The position numbers and the translations under genes were made by a program. This document shows, in pieces, positions 36,108 to 45,524 of a stretch of 64,000 bases of DNA; positions within the stretch are counted from its first letter, which is position 1; each line of letters starts with the position of its first letter. The stretch comes from Deltaproteobacteria bacterium UBA6106 (GTDB taxonomy: Bacteria; Desulfobacterota; Syntrophorhabdia; Syntrophorhabdales; Syntrophorhabdaceae): the NCBI GenBank assembly GCA_002428485.1, contig DIWM01000034.1:746-64745 (forward strand). The letters are read 5' to 3'. Under the pieces are notes generated by a model. That model made no database searches, had not been told where the DNA came from, and saw only the letters and a list, made by a program, of their open reading frames with translations.

Positions 36108-36985
36108 GAGGAACGATCTTGGAAAATGTCCCGATGAAACGGTATACGTCCATGAGGGTGGGTGGGCCTGTTAAGTACCTCCTCTACCCCGTTGATGAGG
36201 GCGACCTGACGAACATCCTGGAATACCTTATCCACAAGAATATCCCTTACAGGTTCCTGGGGAACGGAACAAACGTGATAGTCAACGACAAAGGCCTTAA
36301 TGAAGCGCTCATACGGATCACGAAGATGAAACGGAAAGGGTACAAAAAAACAAAGAGCGGCGCCATCGCCGACGTATCGGGCGGCATTTCGTTAAAACAG
36401 TTCATCAGGGACAACGCGCGGCATGGCCTGTCGGGGCTTGAAAACCTGTACTGGATCCCCGGCACGGTGGGCGGCGCTCTCAAGATGAACGCCGGCAGCT
36501 TCGGCGCCTCGGTATCGGATCCCCTGCTGACGATGCGCGTCCTCAATGCGCACGGCCATATCGTAACGATGACAAGGCGGGATGCGTCTTTCGGCTACAG
36601 GACCTCCCCCATCAGGGCTTCGGAGTGCGTTATGAACGCCCAGTTCAACCTGAAGAACAGGGACAAGAATGAGATAGCGAAAGATATGGCACACGTCTAC
36701 AGCGAGAGAAAAAAGAGGCACCCCATGGAATACCCTTCCGCTGGCTCTGTCTTTAAGGGCGTGAAGGGGGAAGCGGCGTGGAAGTTCATCGAGAAGGCCG
36801 GGTTGAAAGGTCTGAAAATCGGCGGCGCCTGCGTCTCGGAAAGGCACGCAAACTTCATCGTCAATCTCGGATCGGCAACAGCGAACGACGTCAGGACGCT
36901 GATCAATACGATAAAGAGGGAGGTCTTCGAAAAGACGGGCGTGTCCCTCGAAGAAGAAGTGGAGCTCTGGGGTTTTAATGGATAA
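36089..36985 (+). CDS. murB: UDP-N-acetylenolpyruvoylglucosamine reductase, type II
   Basis: 298 residues. FAD-binding TSMRVGGPVKYLL, FLGNGTNVIV, IPGTVGGALKMNAG with catalytic surroundings, and SAGSVFKG with the catalytic Ser. C-terminal VELWGFNG. The length fits the shorter (Gram-positive-like) type. Overlaps murC by 19 bases. Confidence 0.96.
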   Translation: MEWKGIRGTILENVPMKRYTSMRVGGPVKYLLYPVDEGDLTNILEYLIHKNIPYRFLGNGTNVIVNDKGLNEALIRITKMKRKGYKKTKSGAIADVSGGISLKQFIRDNARHGLSGLENLYWIPGTVGGALKMNAGSFGASVSDPLLTMRVLNAHGHIVTMTRRDASFGYRTSPIRASECVMNAQFNLKNRDKNEIAKDMAHVYSERKKRHPMEYPSAGSVFKGVKGEAAWKFIEKAGLKGLKIGGACVSERHANFIVNLGSATANDVRTLINTIKREVFEKTGVSLEEEVELWGFNG

Positions 36986-37886
36986 GAAGGAACTGAAAAG
37001 AAAGAGGATAGCAGTGCTCTACGGCGGGAGGTCGTCTGAGAGGGAGATCTCCATCAAAAGCGGCGCCGCTGTTCTGGGGAGCCTCATCAGGCTCGGCTAC
37101 AACGCAACCGGCATCGATGCAGCAGATGATCTCGTCGGGAAAATGAAAAGGGAAAAGGTGGACATTGGCTTTATCGCCCTCCACGGAAGGTGGGGTGAGG
37201 ATGGGACGGTGCAAGGGCTCCTCGAGATCATGGGTATTCCCTATACCGGTTCAGGCGTTCTTGGTTCATCCATGGCCCTGGACAAAGCCATCATGAAGCT
37301 TCTCTTCGATAGTAAGGGAATTCCTACTCCGGCCTATCTGATCTCCACCTCCTCTCATACTCCCGAGTTCCCGCTCCCTTGTGTCGTGAAGCCGGCCAAC
37401 GAAGGCTCCACGATCGGCATATCCATCGTCAGGAAAAAAAGTGAGGCGGCCCGGGCGATAAGGAACGCGCGGAAATATGACAGGAAGATCATCATTGAAG
37501 AATACATCGAGGGAAGCGAGATAACCGTGGGCATAGTAAACGGAAAGGCCCTTCCCATCATCGAGGTGAGGCCGTCGTCAGGCTTCTATGATTTTCACGC
37601 AAAGTACACGAAAGGGATGACCGAATACATTATCCCTGCAAAGATAAAAAGGGCAACAGCGAACAGGGCCCGGAGCATAGCGCTTCAGGTATATGAAATC
37701 TTCGAACTGTCGGGATGCGCCAGGATCGACATGCTCGTTAAGGGGGATGATCCTCTGGTCATAGACATCAACACATCACCCGGCATGACAGAGACATCGC
37801 TTGTACCCAAGGCATGGGGGCATCTCGGCGGAACCTTCGACGGGCTTGTCGAAGAAATCCTGAAGGGGGCAAAACTAAAGATATGA
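36978..37886 (+). CDS. ddl: D-alanine:D-alanine ligase
   Basis: 302 residues, ATP-grasp. VLYGGRSSEREISIKSG, a catalytic-region GYNATGID, LHGRWGEDGTVQG, VVKPANEGSTIGIS and the C-terminal metal site DINTSPGMTETS. Supplies the dipeptide used by MurF. Overlaps murB by 8 bases and ftsQ by 4. Confidence 0.97.
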   Translation: MDKKELKRKRIAVLYGGRSSEREISIKSGAAVLGSLIRLGYNATGIDAADDLVGKMKREKVDIGFIALHGRWGEDGTVQGLLEIMGIPYTGSGVLGSSMALDKAIMKLLFDSKGIPTPAYLISTSSHTPEFPLPCVVKPANEGSTIGISIVRKKSEAARAIRNARKYDRKIIIEEYIEGSEITVGIVNGKALPIIEVRPSSGFYDFHAKYTKGMTEYIIPAKIKRATANRARSIALQVYEIFELSGCARIDMLVKGDDPLVIDINTSPGMTETSLVPKAWGHLGGTFDGLVEEILKGAKLKI

Positions 37887-38584
37887 AAAGGGTCTTATAT
37901 ATATTGTTCCTTGCGCCTCTGTGCGTCCTGTCCATACTCACTATCGTTTATCTCTGCTCGAAGGACGAGCCGCTCTTCTTCCTGAAAAATGTCAGGATCA
38001 GCGGGGTAAGCCAGCTTTCGGAACGGGACATTGTAGGCAAGGTAACGCCGTACCTGAAGGAAAGCCTTCTGAAGGTCGATATCGCGAAAATAAAAGAGGC
38101 CGTCACCGCCCACCCCTTCGTACGGGAGGTACGCGTAAAAAGGGCATATCCCTTTTCTGTCGTCATCGACGTGAAGGAAAAGGTGCCGTCGGCGTTATGG
38201 GTAAAAAGTGACGGCGATGTTTTTGTCCTTGATGAATCCGGAGAGCCTTACAGGAAATTGGGCAAGGGTGCCATCAAGGGGCTCTTTATCATCAACGCGA
38301 AGGAAAAAGAAGACGTGGCGAGCATCTTCAGAGAGGTAAATGCATGGTCGGCAGAGGGGATCATGAAAAAAGAGAACCTGTCGGAGGTCGCGTACAACGA
38401 GGGCAACATAACGCTCTTCGGGCTCGATGACGGGGTCGAGATCATACTCGGCAAGGAAGATCAGAAAAAAAGGCTCAAACGGGCTGTTGCCGTTCTGGGC
38501 GACGCCAGGAAGAGAGGGCTCCTGATAAAATGCATCGATGCACGGTTTGAAAAAGGCGCCATAATTCAGGAAAGGAAGGGTTAA
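37883..38584 (+). CDS. ftsQ: Cell division protein FtsQ (DivIB family)
   Basis: 233 residues. N-terminal membrane helix (about 4-24), then a POTRA domain (FFLKNVRISGVSQLSERDIVGK...) and a beta domain. It should form the FtsQBL complex with FtsL in the periplasm. The ATG at 37883 overlaps the ddl stop; the frame is open further upstream inside ddl. Confidence 0.9.
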   Translation: MKRVLYILFLAPLCVLSILTIVYLCSKDEPLFFLKNVRISGVSQLSERDIVGKVTPYLKESLLKVDIAKIKEAVTAHPFVREVRVKRAYPFSVVIDVKEKVPSALWVKSDGDVFVLDESGEPYRKLGKGAIKGLFIINAKEKEDVASIFREVNAWSAEGIMKKENLSEVAYNEGNITLFGLDDGVEIILGKEDQKKRLKRAVAVLGDARKRGLLIKCIDARFEKGAIIQERKG

Positions 38585-38585
38585 C

Positions 38586-39830
38586 ATGTTGAGAGATGAC
38601 GACTTGCTCGTCGGGCTTGATATCGGGACCACGAAGATCTGCGTAGTCGTGGGTAAGGTTGTGGACGGCAAGGTCAGCATCATCGGCATCGGCTCCCACC
38701 CATCTACCGGTCTTCGGAAAGGCGTGGTGGTCAACATGGACAGCACCGTGAACTCGATAAAAAAGGCCGTCGAAGAGGCAGAGCTTATGGCGGGCATTGC
38801 AATAAGCAGCTGCCTCGCGGGGATCGGAGGCGCCCACATCAAGAGCTTCAACAGCAACGGCGTTGTGGCGGTGAAGGACAAAGAGGTAAAGCAGGACGAT
38901 ATCGTACGGGCCATCGACGCAGCAAAGGCCGTGGCGATCCCTGCCGACAGGGAACTCATCCACGTTATCCCGCAGGAATTTATCGTCGATGACCAGGACG
39001 GGATAAAGGACCCTATAGGCATTACAGGCGTAAGGCTTGAGGTGAAGGTCCATATCGTGACTGGCAGCATCTCCTCGGCTCAGAACGTCATTAAATGCTG
39101 CAAGCTCGCCGGGCTTGAGGTTAATGATATCGTTTTGGGACAGCTCGCCTCTGCCGAGGCGACCCTTACCCCCGAAGAGAAAGAGATCGGAGTCGCCCTT
39201 GTCGATACAGGAGGCGGGACCAGCGACATCGCCATATACTCCAACGGGAGCATCGCTTATACGGCGGTCCTGCCCTTCGGAGGAAACAACATCACAAACG
39301 ATATCGCGATCGGCCTCAGGACGCCCCTCGAAGAGGCGGAAAAGATCAAGAAAAAATACGGCTGCGCCTTTGCAGGCATGATCGGCGCCAACGAAACGAT
39401 AGAGGTACCAAGCGTAGGCGGAAGAAAACCGAGGACGCTTCAGAGAAAAACCCTCGCGGATATTATTGAACCGAGAGTGGAAGAGATATCCTTGTTGATC
39501 TACGAAGAGATCAAAAAGTCCGGGCTTGAGCGTCTCCTCGCATCCGGGGTAGTCCTTACCGGCGGTTGCGCAAACCTCGAGGGCATCCCCGAGCTGGTCG
39601 AAAACATCTTCAACCTCCCTTCAAGGCGGGGTTACCCGATAGGCGTCGGCGGTCTTACCGATGTGGTGAACAATCCAATATACTCCACAGGTGTTGGGCT
39701 TTTGCTGTACGGCTTTAAAAACAACAAGACGAGCAAGCGGGGATATGGCCAGGGGAGATCGTTCAAAAAACTATTTGGCGGTCAAAAATTACTCAGCAGA
39801 ATGAGAGAATGGTTTAAAGAAATTTTTTAG
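38586..39830 (+). CDS. ftsA: Cell division protein FtsA
   Basis: 414 residues, actin-like ATPase. Phosphate-1 GLDIGTTKICVVVG, phosphate-2 LVDTGGGTSDIA and adenosine-loop VLTGGCANLEGIPE. C-terminal FKKLFG...MREWFKEIF can form the membrane-targeting amphipathic helix. Tethers FtsZ to the membrane. Confidence 0.97.
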   Translation: MLRDDDLLVGLDIGTTKICVVVGKVVDGKVSIIGIGSHPSTGLRKGVVVNMDSTVNSIKKAVEEAELMAGIAISSCLAGIGGAHIKSFNSNGVVAVKDKEVKQDDIVRAIDAAKAVAIPADRELIHVIPQEFIVDDQDGIKDPIGITGVRLEVKVHIVTGSISSAQNVIKCCKLAGLEVNDIVLGQLASAEATLTPEEKEIGVALVDTGGGTSDIAIYSNGSIAYTAVLPFGGNNITNDIAIGLRTPLEEAEKIKKKYGCAFAGMIGANETIEVPSVGGRKPRTLQRKTLADIIEPRVEEISLLIYEEIKKSGLERLLASGVVLTGGCANLEGIPELVENIFNLPSRRGYPIGVGGLTDVVNNPIYSTGVGLLLYGFKNNKTSKRGYGQGRSFKKLFGGQKLLSRMREWFKEIF

Positions 39831-39837
39831 GAGGTGC

Positions 39838-41007
39838 ATGGTGAGTGCAATGTTTTATATGGATGAGGGCAATGGTTTTGCAGCAAAATTGATCGTCGTG
39901 GGGGTCGGGGGAGGAGGTTGCAACGCCCTGAACAACATGGTCGACGCAGGCATCCAGGGCGTCGAGTTTCTGGCGGTCAACACGGACGTCAAGTCGCTCA
40001 ACATGTGCAAGGCCCCTATCAAGATCCAGGTCGGCACCAAGCTGACGCAGGGCCTCGGGGCCGGCGCAAACCCGGAGGTGGGAAAAAAGGCAGCCCTCGA
40101 GGATGTCGACAAGATCAAGGATCACCTGAAGGGCGCGCATATGGTCTTCATTACCTGCGGGCTCGGCGGCGGCACCGGCACAGGTGCCTCTCCGGTCATC
40201 GCCGAGATATCGAGAGAGATCGGGGCACTCACTGTAGCCATCGCGACAAAACCTTTTGCCTTTGAGGGAAGGGACAGGATGACGCAGGCCGAAAGCGGCG
40301 TCACCCAGTTGAAAACGCGCGTTGACTCCCTGATCACGATCCCCAACCAGCGCCTCCTTTCCATCGGCGGCAAGCATATGACCATCATGGAGGCGTTTCT
40401 CAGGGCCGATGAGGTGTTGCTCAACGCGGTGCGGAGCATATCGGACCTTATCGTCGGCTCTGGCCACGTCGTCGTCGACTTTGCAGATGTGAAGACGATC
40501 ATGAGTGAGCGAGGCATGGCGATCATGGGCATCGGTGAGGCGACCGGCGACACCAGGGCAAGGGATGCCGCCCAGAAAGCAATATCAAGCCCTCTCCTTG
40601 AAGATATATCGATACATGGTGCGCGCGGTGTGCTCATAAACGTAACAGGGAACACGGATATGACCTTGAGCGAGGTCAACGATGCCTCAACGCTTATCCA
40701 GGAACAGGCCCACGAGAACGCGAAGATCATATGGGGACTCGTGTATGACGAAAAGATGATCGATGCCATCAGGATAACCGTTATCGCCACCGGTTTTGAA
40801 GAACAGGTACAGGCTGAGCAGGGCGGCGGCGAATCGATCACGGAGAGCAGGCTCTTTGGCGAAGAGAATATCCCGCCCTTCATAAGGAAAAAAGTGGCCA
40901 TCGACTACAAGGTCGACTATAAGGATATCAAGCAGAAAAGTGACAGCGCCGAGATCGACGACGACAGATACGACATCCCGACGTTCCTCAGGAAGCAGGC
41001 GGATTAG
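39838..41007 (+). CDS. ftsZ: Cell division GTPase FtsZ
   Basis: 389 residues from ATG 39838. A GTG at 39841 or ATG at 39850 could be the true start, because the GGAGGT at 39830-39835 is very near 39838. Nucleotide motif GGGGCNALNNM, tubulin signature CGLGGGTGTGASP, T7-loop region, and the C-terminal conserved peptide YDIPTFLRKQ for FtsA binding. Ends the dcw run. Confidence 0.97.
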   Translation: MVSAMFYMDEGNGFAAKLIVVGVGGGGCNALNNMVDAGIQGVEFLAVNTDVKSLNMCKAPIKIQVGTKLTQGLGAGANPEVGKKAALEDVDKIKDHLKGAHMVFITCGLGGGTGTGASPVIAEISREIGALTVAIATKPFAFEGRDRMTQAESGVTQLKTRVDSLITIPNQRLLSIGGKHMTIMEAFLRADEVLLNAVRSISDLIVGSGHVVVDFADVKTIMSERGMAIMGIGEATGDTRARDAAQKAISSPLLEDISIHGARGVLINVTGNTDMTLSEVNDASTLIQEQAHENAKIIWGLVYDEKMIDAIRITVIATGFEEQVQAEQGGGESITESRLFGEENIPPFIRKKVAIDYKVDYKDIKQKSDSAEIDDDRYDIPTFLRKQAD

Positions 41008-41056
41008 AGGCAGCAGAGAGCATGGAGCGGAGAGCCGAGGGCTGCAAACATGAGAG

Positions 41057-42709
41057 ATGTTACCACCTCTCAACCGCTCGTTCTTTTTATGGACAGTGAG
41101 CAGGAAGAGGTATCAAAAAGAGGTGCGGGACACAGGGCCTCTTTCGTTTGAAACAGGTACGATAGTCAAGGACTGGGGCGGCAAAACCCCGGTCTGCATC
41201 GTCTTTCCCAATTCCTACTATGTAGGGATGTCAAACCTCGCGATCCACATCCTCTATCGAACATTGAATGACATGCCGGATGTCGTCTGCGAGCGATGCT
41301 TCATGGACGGGCACAAAAAACCCATGTCGCTCGAAAGTGGAAAACCGCTGTCCTCCTTCGAGATCATATTCTTTTCCATCTCATTCGAGCTCGATTACGT
41401 CAATATACCGGAGATGCTTCGCCGTGCCGGGATCAGCATCCATGCGGACGAGCGGAGAGGGAAAGACCCGCTCATTATTGGAGGCGGCGTATGCGTGATG
41501 TCCAACCCTGAACCGCTGCACAATATCTTCGATCTTTTTATCATGGGCGATATCGAGTCCACTGTCCCGCTGTTCATGGAGCGCTACGAAGAACTGAGGG
41601 CGAAGAAAAGAGCGAAAATCGTGGAAGGTTTAAGTGAGTTCGACTGGGCGTACAACCCGCAGGCGCTTGAAGTCAAGTATCGTGAAGACGGCACCCCGGA
41701 CCATTTCATCCCGCGGGATTTCCGGGTCTCGGTAAAACATTACAAAGGCAAAGATCTCGGCACATCGTCGATCATCGCCGGCAAAACCGAGTTCTCCTCC
41801 ATGTTCCTCGCAGAAGGGACAAGGGGGTGTCCGTCGCGTTGTCCCTTCTGTCTTATCGGGAATATGTACCATTTCATCCATGAAAAGGTAAGTACTATAA
41901 CGACGGACTGTACGGACATCGGCATCCTCGGAGGCGGCGTTTCATTCCATCCCCGTCTCATGGATGAACTGCATGCCCTGAAGGAAGCCGGCAAGCGCAT
42001 CCATCTCCCGTCGCTTCGGATCGATGAGGTGCCCCTGTCGTGCATTGAGCTCATAAAGGATGAAGTCAAGACGCTTACCTTCGGGATCGAGGCAGGGACG
42101 GAAGCATTGCGGCGTTTCATCGGGAAACCGATGACGGATAAGGAGATCATCGAAAGGATCGGGGAGATCATCGACATCAAACCCTTCAATCTTAAGCTCT
42201 ATTTCATGGTCGGTCTGCCCGGCGAAACAAAGAAGGATATCGACAGCATACCTGATCTCGCAAAGAGAATAAAACACGTCATGGTCAAAAAAGGTGCGAA
42301 GAAGGGCGTCGTCGGGAGCATCACCGTGCACACAAGCCCCTTTGTGCCCAAACCCTTTACGCCCTTCCAGTGGCTCCCCATGGACGATACGGCCTCGCTG
42401 AAAGAAAAGATCGGTCTCCTCCGGAAGGCCTTCGGAACCATCGACAACACCTTTTTTACCCACGAATCGATCAAGCACAGCTTCATCCAGGGCGTCTTCG
42501 CACGCGGCGACAGGCGCATCGCCGGCACCGTCCTTGCGCTCTCCTCCGGCGAAACCATCGCCAAAGTGGTAAAAGAGAGCCCCGTCAACCTCAATTTCTA
42601 CGCCCTGCGGGAGAGAAAGAGAGACGAAATCTTCCCATGGGACTTCATCTTGGGCACCACAAGCAAGGCGGCGCTCTACAAACGCCTCACCCAATCGCTT
42701 GCACGATAA
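41057..42709 (+). CDS. Radical SAM protein with B12-binding-like N-terminal domain
   Basis: 550 residues. The N-terminal half resembles a cobalamin-binding type Rossmann domain (VCIVFPNSYYVGMSNLAIH, LIIGGGVCVMSNPEP, FDLFIMGDIE). The SAM [4Fe-4S] motif is RGCPSRCPFC (about 257-266), followed by FGIEAGTEALRRFIGK and MVGLPGETKKD. Class B radical SAM enzymes of this layout include methylthiotransferases and C-methylases; the substrate is not predictable. The start is uncertain; a GTG at 41096 is an alternative. 49 bases after ftsZ. Confidence 0.82.
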   Translation: MLPPLNRSFFLWTVSRKRYQKEVRDTGPLSFETGTIVKDWGGKTPVCIVFPNSYYVGMSNLAIHILYRTLNDMPDVVCERCFMDGHKKPMSLESGKPLSSFEIIFFSISFELDYVNIPEMLRRAGISIHADERRGKDPLIIGGGVCVMSNPEPLHNIFDLFIMGDIESTVPLFMERYEELRAKKRAKIVEGLSEFDWAYNPQALEVKYREDGTPDHFIPRDFRVSVKHYKGKDLGTSSIIAGKTEFSSMFLAEGTRGCPSRCPFCLIGNMYHFIHEKVSTITTDCTDIGILGGGVSFHPRLMDELHALKEAGKRIHLPSLRIDEVPLSCIELIKDEVKTLTFGIEAGTEALRRFIGKPMTDKEIIERIGEIIDIKPFNLKLYFMVGLPGETKKDIDSIPDLAKRIKHVMVKKGAKKGVVGSITVHTSPFVPKPFTPFQWLPMDDTASLKEKIGLLRKAFGTIDNTFFTHESIKHSFIQGVFARGDRRIAGTVLALSSGETIAKVVKESPVNLNFYALRERKRDEIFPWDFILGTTSKAALYKRLTQSLAR

Positions 42710-42712
42710 TAA

Positions 42713-42757
42713 GTCTGTCTGGTCTATTTAGTCTGTTTCGTCTATTTAGTCTATTTG
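42713..42757 (+). repeat. Tandem 9-base repeat, five units
   Basis: GTCTGTCTG, GTCTATTTA, GTCTGTTTC, GTCTATTTA, GTCTATTTG in direct tandem, starting just after the radical SAM gene. Confidence 0.85.
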
Positions 42758-42967
42758 CACATGTGCGGAAAATAATAATGCTGGATAGGTGTCATTGCGA
42801 GCGAAGCGTGGCAATCTCATTCATGTCCGATCCGTCACTTATAGTGGTTTATCGGGAACATTCTTGTTCCACGGCAGGGATCAATGCGCTATAATCGACA
42901 TGATTGGTTATATAGGTTGGGTCTGACAGCAGGGTGTCGCTGACGACCCTATCGGTCTTCATGGGCG
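42758..42967. other. Intergenic, with a half copy of the GTCATTGCGAGCG repeat
   Basis: Contains GTGTCATTGCGAGCGAAGCGTGGCAATC in part (about 42790), the same word as at 16919 but without its pairing arm nearby. No credible gene. Confidence 0.6.
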
Positions 42968-42996
42968 TTGACATTTGACAAGACATACTATATTGT
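42968..42996 (+). promoter_or_regulatory. Promoter of ssb
   Basis: TTGACA (42968-42973), 17-base spacer, TATTGT (42991-42996). A second TTGACA starts at 42975. Confidence 0.65.
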
Positions 42997-43054
42997 AAAG
43001 TTATCATTGTTTCATAAACCAAGGAAATTTTCCCGAGAGGGCAAGGGGGATAAG

Positions 43055-43471
43055 ATGGCAAGTCTAAATAAGGTCATTCTCATCGGAAGGCTCGGCGCAG
43101 ATCCGGAAATGCGTTATACCGCAGACGGCGCTCCTGTCGCTACCTTTAATATGGCTACTTCTGAATCATGGAAAGATAAAAGCAGCGGCGGCTGGCAGGA
43201 AAAGACCGAGTGGCACAGGGTTGTTGCATGGAGAAACCTCGCAGAAAGGGCTGAACAGCTCAAGAAGGGGAACCTTGTCTACGTCGAAGGAAAAATCCAA
43301 TCCCGCGAATTCGAGGGCAGGGACGGGAACAAGCGAAAGATCGTTGAGATCGTTGCCAATACCATGAAGGTCATCATCGGCGAGAGGGACGACCGGAAAT
43401 CCTCTGGAGCCTCCCGTGCTGAGGTTGAGGAAGATTTTCCTTCCGAAAAAGACGAAGACGTACCTCTCTAA
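43055..43471 (+). CDS. ssb: Single-stranded DNA-binding protein
   Basis: 138 residues. OB fold starting SLNKVILIGRLGADPEMRYT, WHRVVAWRNLAERAEQLKKG, and a short acidic C-terminal tail ending DEDVPL, close to the usual DxxPF partner-binding tip. The frame opens upstream, but ATG 43055 behind an AAGGGGG region is the natural start. Confidence 0.96.
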   Translation: MASLNKVILIGRLGADPEMRYTADGAPVATFNMATSESWKDKSSGGWQEKTEWHRVVAWRNLAERAEQLKKGNLVYVEGKIQSREFEGRDGNKRKIVEIVANTMKVIIGERDDRKSSGASRAEVEEDFPSEKDEDVPL

Positions 43472-43539
43472 AAACAGCGCACAGCCGATGGCTTATAGCG
43501 CAGGGGGCATAGCGTCGACCAACCGATAGCCCATAAAAA

Positions 43540-43636
43540 TCGTATATCGTAATTCGTATACCGTATATCGAGATCGTAAAAAAGACTGTTTGGCGATAAA
43601 TCTTTCACCTTTCACCTTTCACCTTTCACTTTTCAC
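43540..43636. repeat. CGTATATCG words and 7-base CTTTCAC tandem repeat
   Basis: 43540-43580 holds CGTATATCG/CGTAATTCG words. 43602-43636 is five tandem units of CTTTCAC (the last TTTTCAC). Part of the intergenic repeat families seen elsewhere in the window. Confidence 0.75.
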
Positions 43637-43724
43637 CTTATTAGCCATGAGCTAATCAATTTATGGTTGATTATGTTCTCGTTTTTAACATATTATATTT
43701 ATTAAATGAATTAAGGAGAAGATA

Positions 43725-44099
43725 GTGAAACTACGAGAGGTAAAAGAGATACTTGAAGCGGAAGTCTTTGTTGGCCATGATCAGTTGGACATGGAGGTAA
43801 AGACCGCCTTCGGTGCCGATCTGATGAGTGACGTCCTGGCCTTTGCCAAGGCCGGGAGTTTGCTGTTGACAGGCCTCACAAACCCCCAGGTTGTCCGTAC
43901 ATCTGATGTACTTGATATTGCAGCCATTATCATAGTTCGTGGAAAACGCCCTTTAATTGAAACAATCCTCCTTGCGGAAGAACTGAAGATCCCTCTTTTG
44001 GGAACACGATATATCCTCTTTGAAACTGCCGGCAGGTTATACGCACACGGAATTGTTGGCTGTGTAGAAAGGGTCGCCGAGAAACGTGACTTCTCATGA
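43725..44099 (+). CDS. DRTGG-domain-like protein
   Basis: 124 residues. It resembles stand-alone DRTGG domains (KLREVKEILEAEVFVGHDQLDMEV, FGADLMSDVLAF, GLTNPQVVRTSDVLDIAAIIIVRG in part), which in anaerobes are often encoded with anti-sigma-type ATPases and [FeFe]-hydrogenase genes. It overlaps the following ATPase gene by 14 bases. Ligand and partner are unknown. Confidence 0.7.
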   Translation: MKLREVKEILEAEVFVGHDQLDMEVKTAFGADLMSDVLAFAKAGSLLLTGLTNPQVVRTSDVLDIAAIIIVRGKRPLIETILLAEELKIPLLGTRYILFETAGRLYAHGIVGCVERVAEKRDFS

Positions 44100-44520
44100 A
44101 ACCGTGATCTATGAGAATTCATTTCTCGTAGAAGGAAAGACCTTTAAGAACGCCGGGCACGTTTCCAGCCAAGTCAAAAACCTGCTGCAAAAGATGAAGT
44201 TTTCCAAAGAAGTCGTGAGGCGGGCAGCCATCGTCACATACGAAGCCGAGATAAATATCTGCTCCTATGCAGAGCGCGGTAAGATCATCCTGCGCGTGAA
44301 GCCCGAAGAGATAAACATCGAAGCAATAGACGAAGGCCAGGGTATAGCGGACATCGAATTGGCAATGGAGGAAGGCTATTCCACGGCTACGCCCAAGATC
44401 GTTCATATGGGCTTCGGTGCAGGCATGGGGTTGGCGAATATAAAACGTTTTTCAGATGTTTTTCGCATCACCTCAGAGGTCGGCAAGGGCACCCATCTGG
44501 AAATGATCATACGAGCCTGA
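44086..44520 (+). CDS. Anti-sigma-factor-type serine kinase/ATPase (RsbW-like)
   Basis: 144 residues, a single HATPase_c domain. N box YEAEINICSY, G1 DEGQGI, G2 FGAGMGLANIK. Lacks receiver, HAMP or dimerisation parts. Coupled to the DRTGG gene. No sigma factor or anti-anti-sigma gene is nearby, so its target must be elsewhere. Confidence 0.85.
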   Translation: MTSHETVIYENSFLVEGKTFKNAGHVSSQVKNLLQKMKFSKEVVRRAAIVTYEAEINICSYAERGKIILRVKPEEINIEAIDEGQGIADIELAMEEGYSTATPKIVHMGFGAGMGLANIKRFSDVFRITSEVGKGTHLEMIIRA

Positions 44521-44606
44521 TCGACCTATCGGGACAAGTCCACACGCGCAATAATTAAAACAAGCACGTACGGTTTCATTCTGACGAAGGAAGAACAATC
44601 CTAAGC

Positions 44607-44725
44607 GCCAAATTCTAAACAATATCAAATGTTCGAAACAAACCCACGTTGCCTTTGTTTTGAATTTTGAACATTCGAATTTGTTTAGGATTTAGATATT
44701 CGGATTTAGGATTTGGTCTTGTTAG
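44607..44725. repeat. Intergenic imperfect palindrome of about 120 bases
   Basis: Left arm ATTCTAAACAATATCAAATGTTC and right arm GAACATTCGAATTTGTTTAGGATT in part are near reverse complements around a TTTGTTTTGAA centre. It ends the space before mtgA and could also act as a terminator. Confidence 0.65.
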
Positions 44726-44726
44726 G

Positions 44727-45524
44727 TTAATGTGCGGGGTTGTTTCCGGTGACCGGCAGGTTTTCCCCGTTCTCCTTCTGTTGCAGCACCTCATCATATT
44801 CCGGCACCACGATCCCCCGCCTCACCATGATATCGTAGATGATCTGTGCCCGCTTCTCCACGTATTGCGAAGAGCCGTCCAACCGGTACTTTCTCGGGTT
44901 CGGCAGGATGACCACCAGTTTGGCTGCCTCCTGTGCCGTCAGCAGGGCAGCTGGTTTACCGAAATAATGGAGTGACGCCACCTCGGCGCCGAAGATTCCT
45001 TCTCCCCATTCGACAACATTAAGGTAGAGCTCAAGTATCCTCCGTTTCGAGAGGGTCCGCTCAATCCTCCAGGTGATGATCGCCTCTTTCAGTTTCCGTA
45101 ACGGGTTCTTGTCAGGTGTAAGGTAGAGATTTTTTGTGAGCTGCTGGCTGATCGTGCTCCCTCCAAATTTGAACTTCCCCTTTTCAACGTTCTTTTCCAG
45201 CGCCTTCTGGATCGCGTCGAGGTCAAAACCGTGATGAGACCAGAACTTGTCGTCCTCTGCGATGATCACCGCCTTGACAAGATAGGGCGAGATCTCCTTT
45301 AGGGAAACCCACTTTTTCTGTATCTTTATCCTTTTACCGTTCTGCTTCCATTCCTGTTCGCGGTATTCCATGAAAGAGGTCTTGCCAGGGTTCTGCTTTT
45401 TCAACTTCGCCACGTCCGGGCAGAAGAAGTAATAACCCACGAAACCTATCGCCGCAAGAAACCCAAGGACAAAGATAGTCTTCACAAACCTGCCGATAAT
45501 GCCTTTTTTCTTTTTCCGCTTCAT
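44727..45524 (-). CDS. mtgA: Monofunctional biosynthetic peptidoglycan transglycosylase
   Basis: 265 residues. N-terminal membrane anchor (about 14-34) and one GT51 domain with AEDDKFWSHHGFD (catalytic Glu), GGSTISQQLTKNLYL, KEAIITWRIE and KRRILELYLNVVEWG. Polymerises lipid II into glycan strands and has no transpeptidase domain. Stands alone. Confidence 0.95.
   Translation of the reverse strand: MKRKKKKGIIGRFVKTIFVLGFLAAIGFVGYYFFCPDVAKLKKQNPGKTSFMEYREQEWKQNGKRIKIQKKWVSLKEISPYLVKAVIIAEDDKFWSHHGFDLDAIQKALEKNVEKGKFKFGGSTISQQLTKNLYLTPDKNPLRKLKEAIITWRIERTLSKRRILELYLNVVEWGEGIFGAEVASLHYFGKPAALLTAQEAAKLVVILPNPRKYRLDGSSQYVEKRAQIIYDIMVRRGIVVPEYDEVLQQKENGENLPVTGNNPAH

Noticed and set aside
42849..43061. 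70-residue minus-strand open frame before ssb
   Set aside because: Overlaps the ssb promoter and start; no ribosome site.
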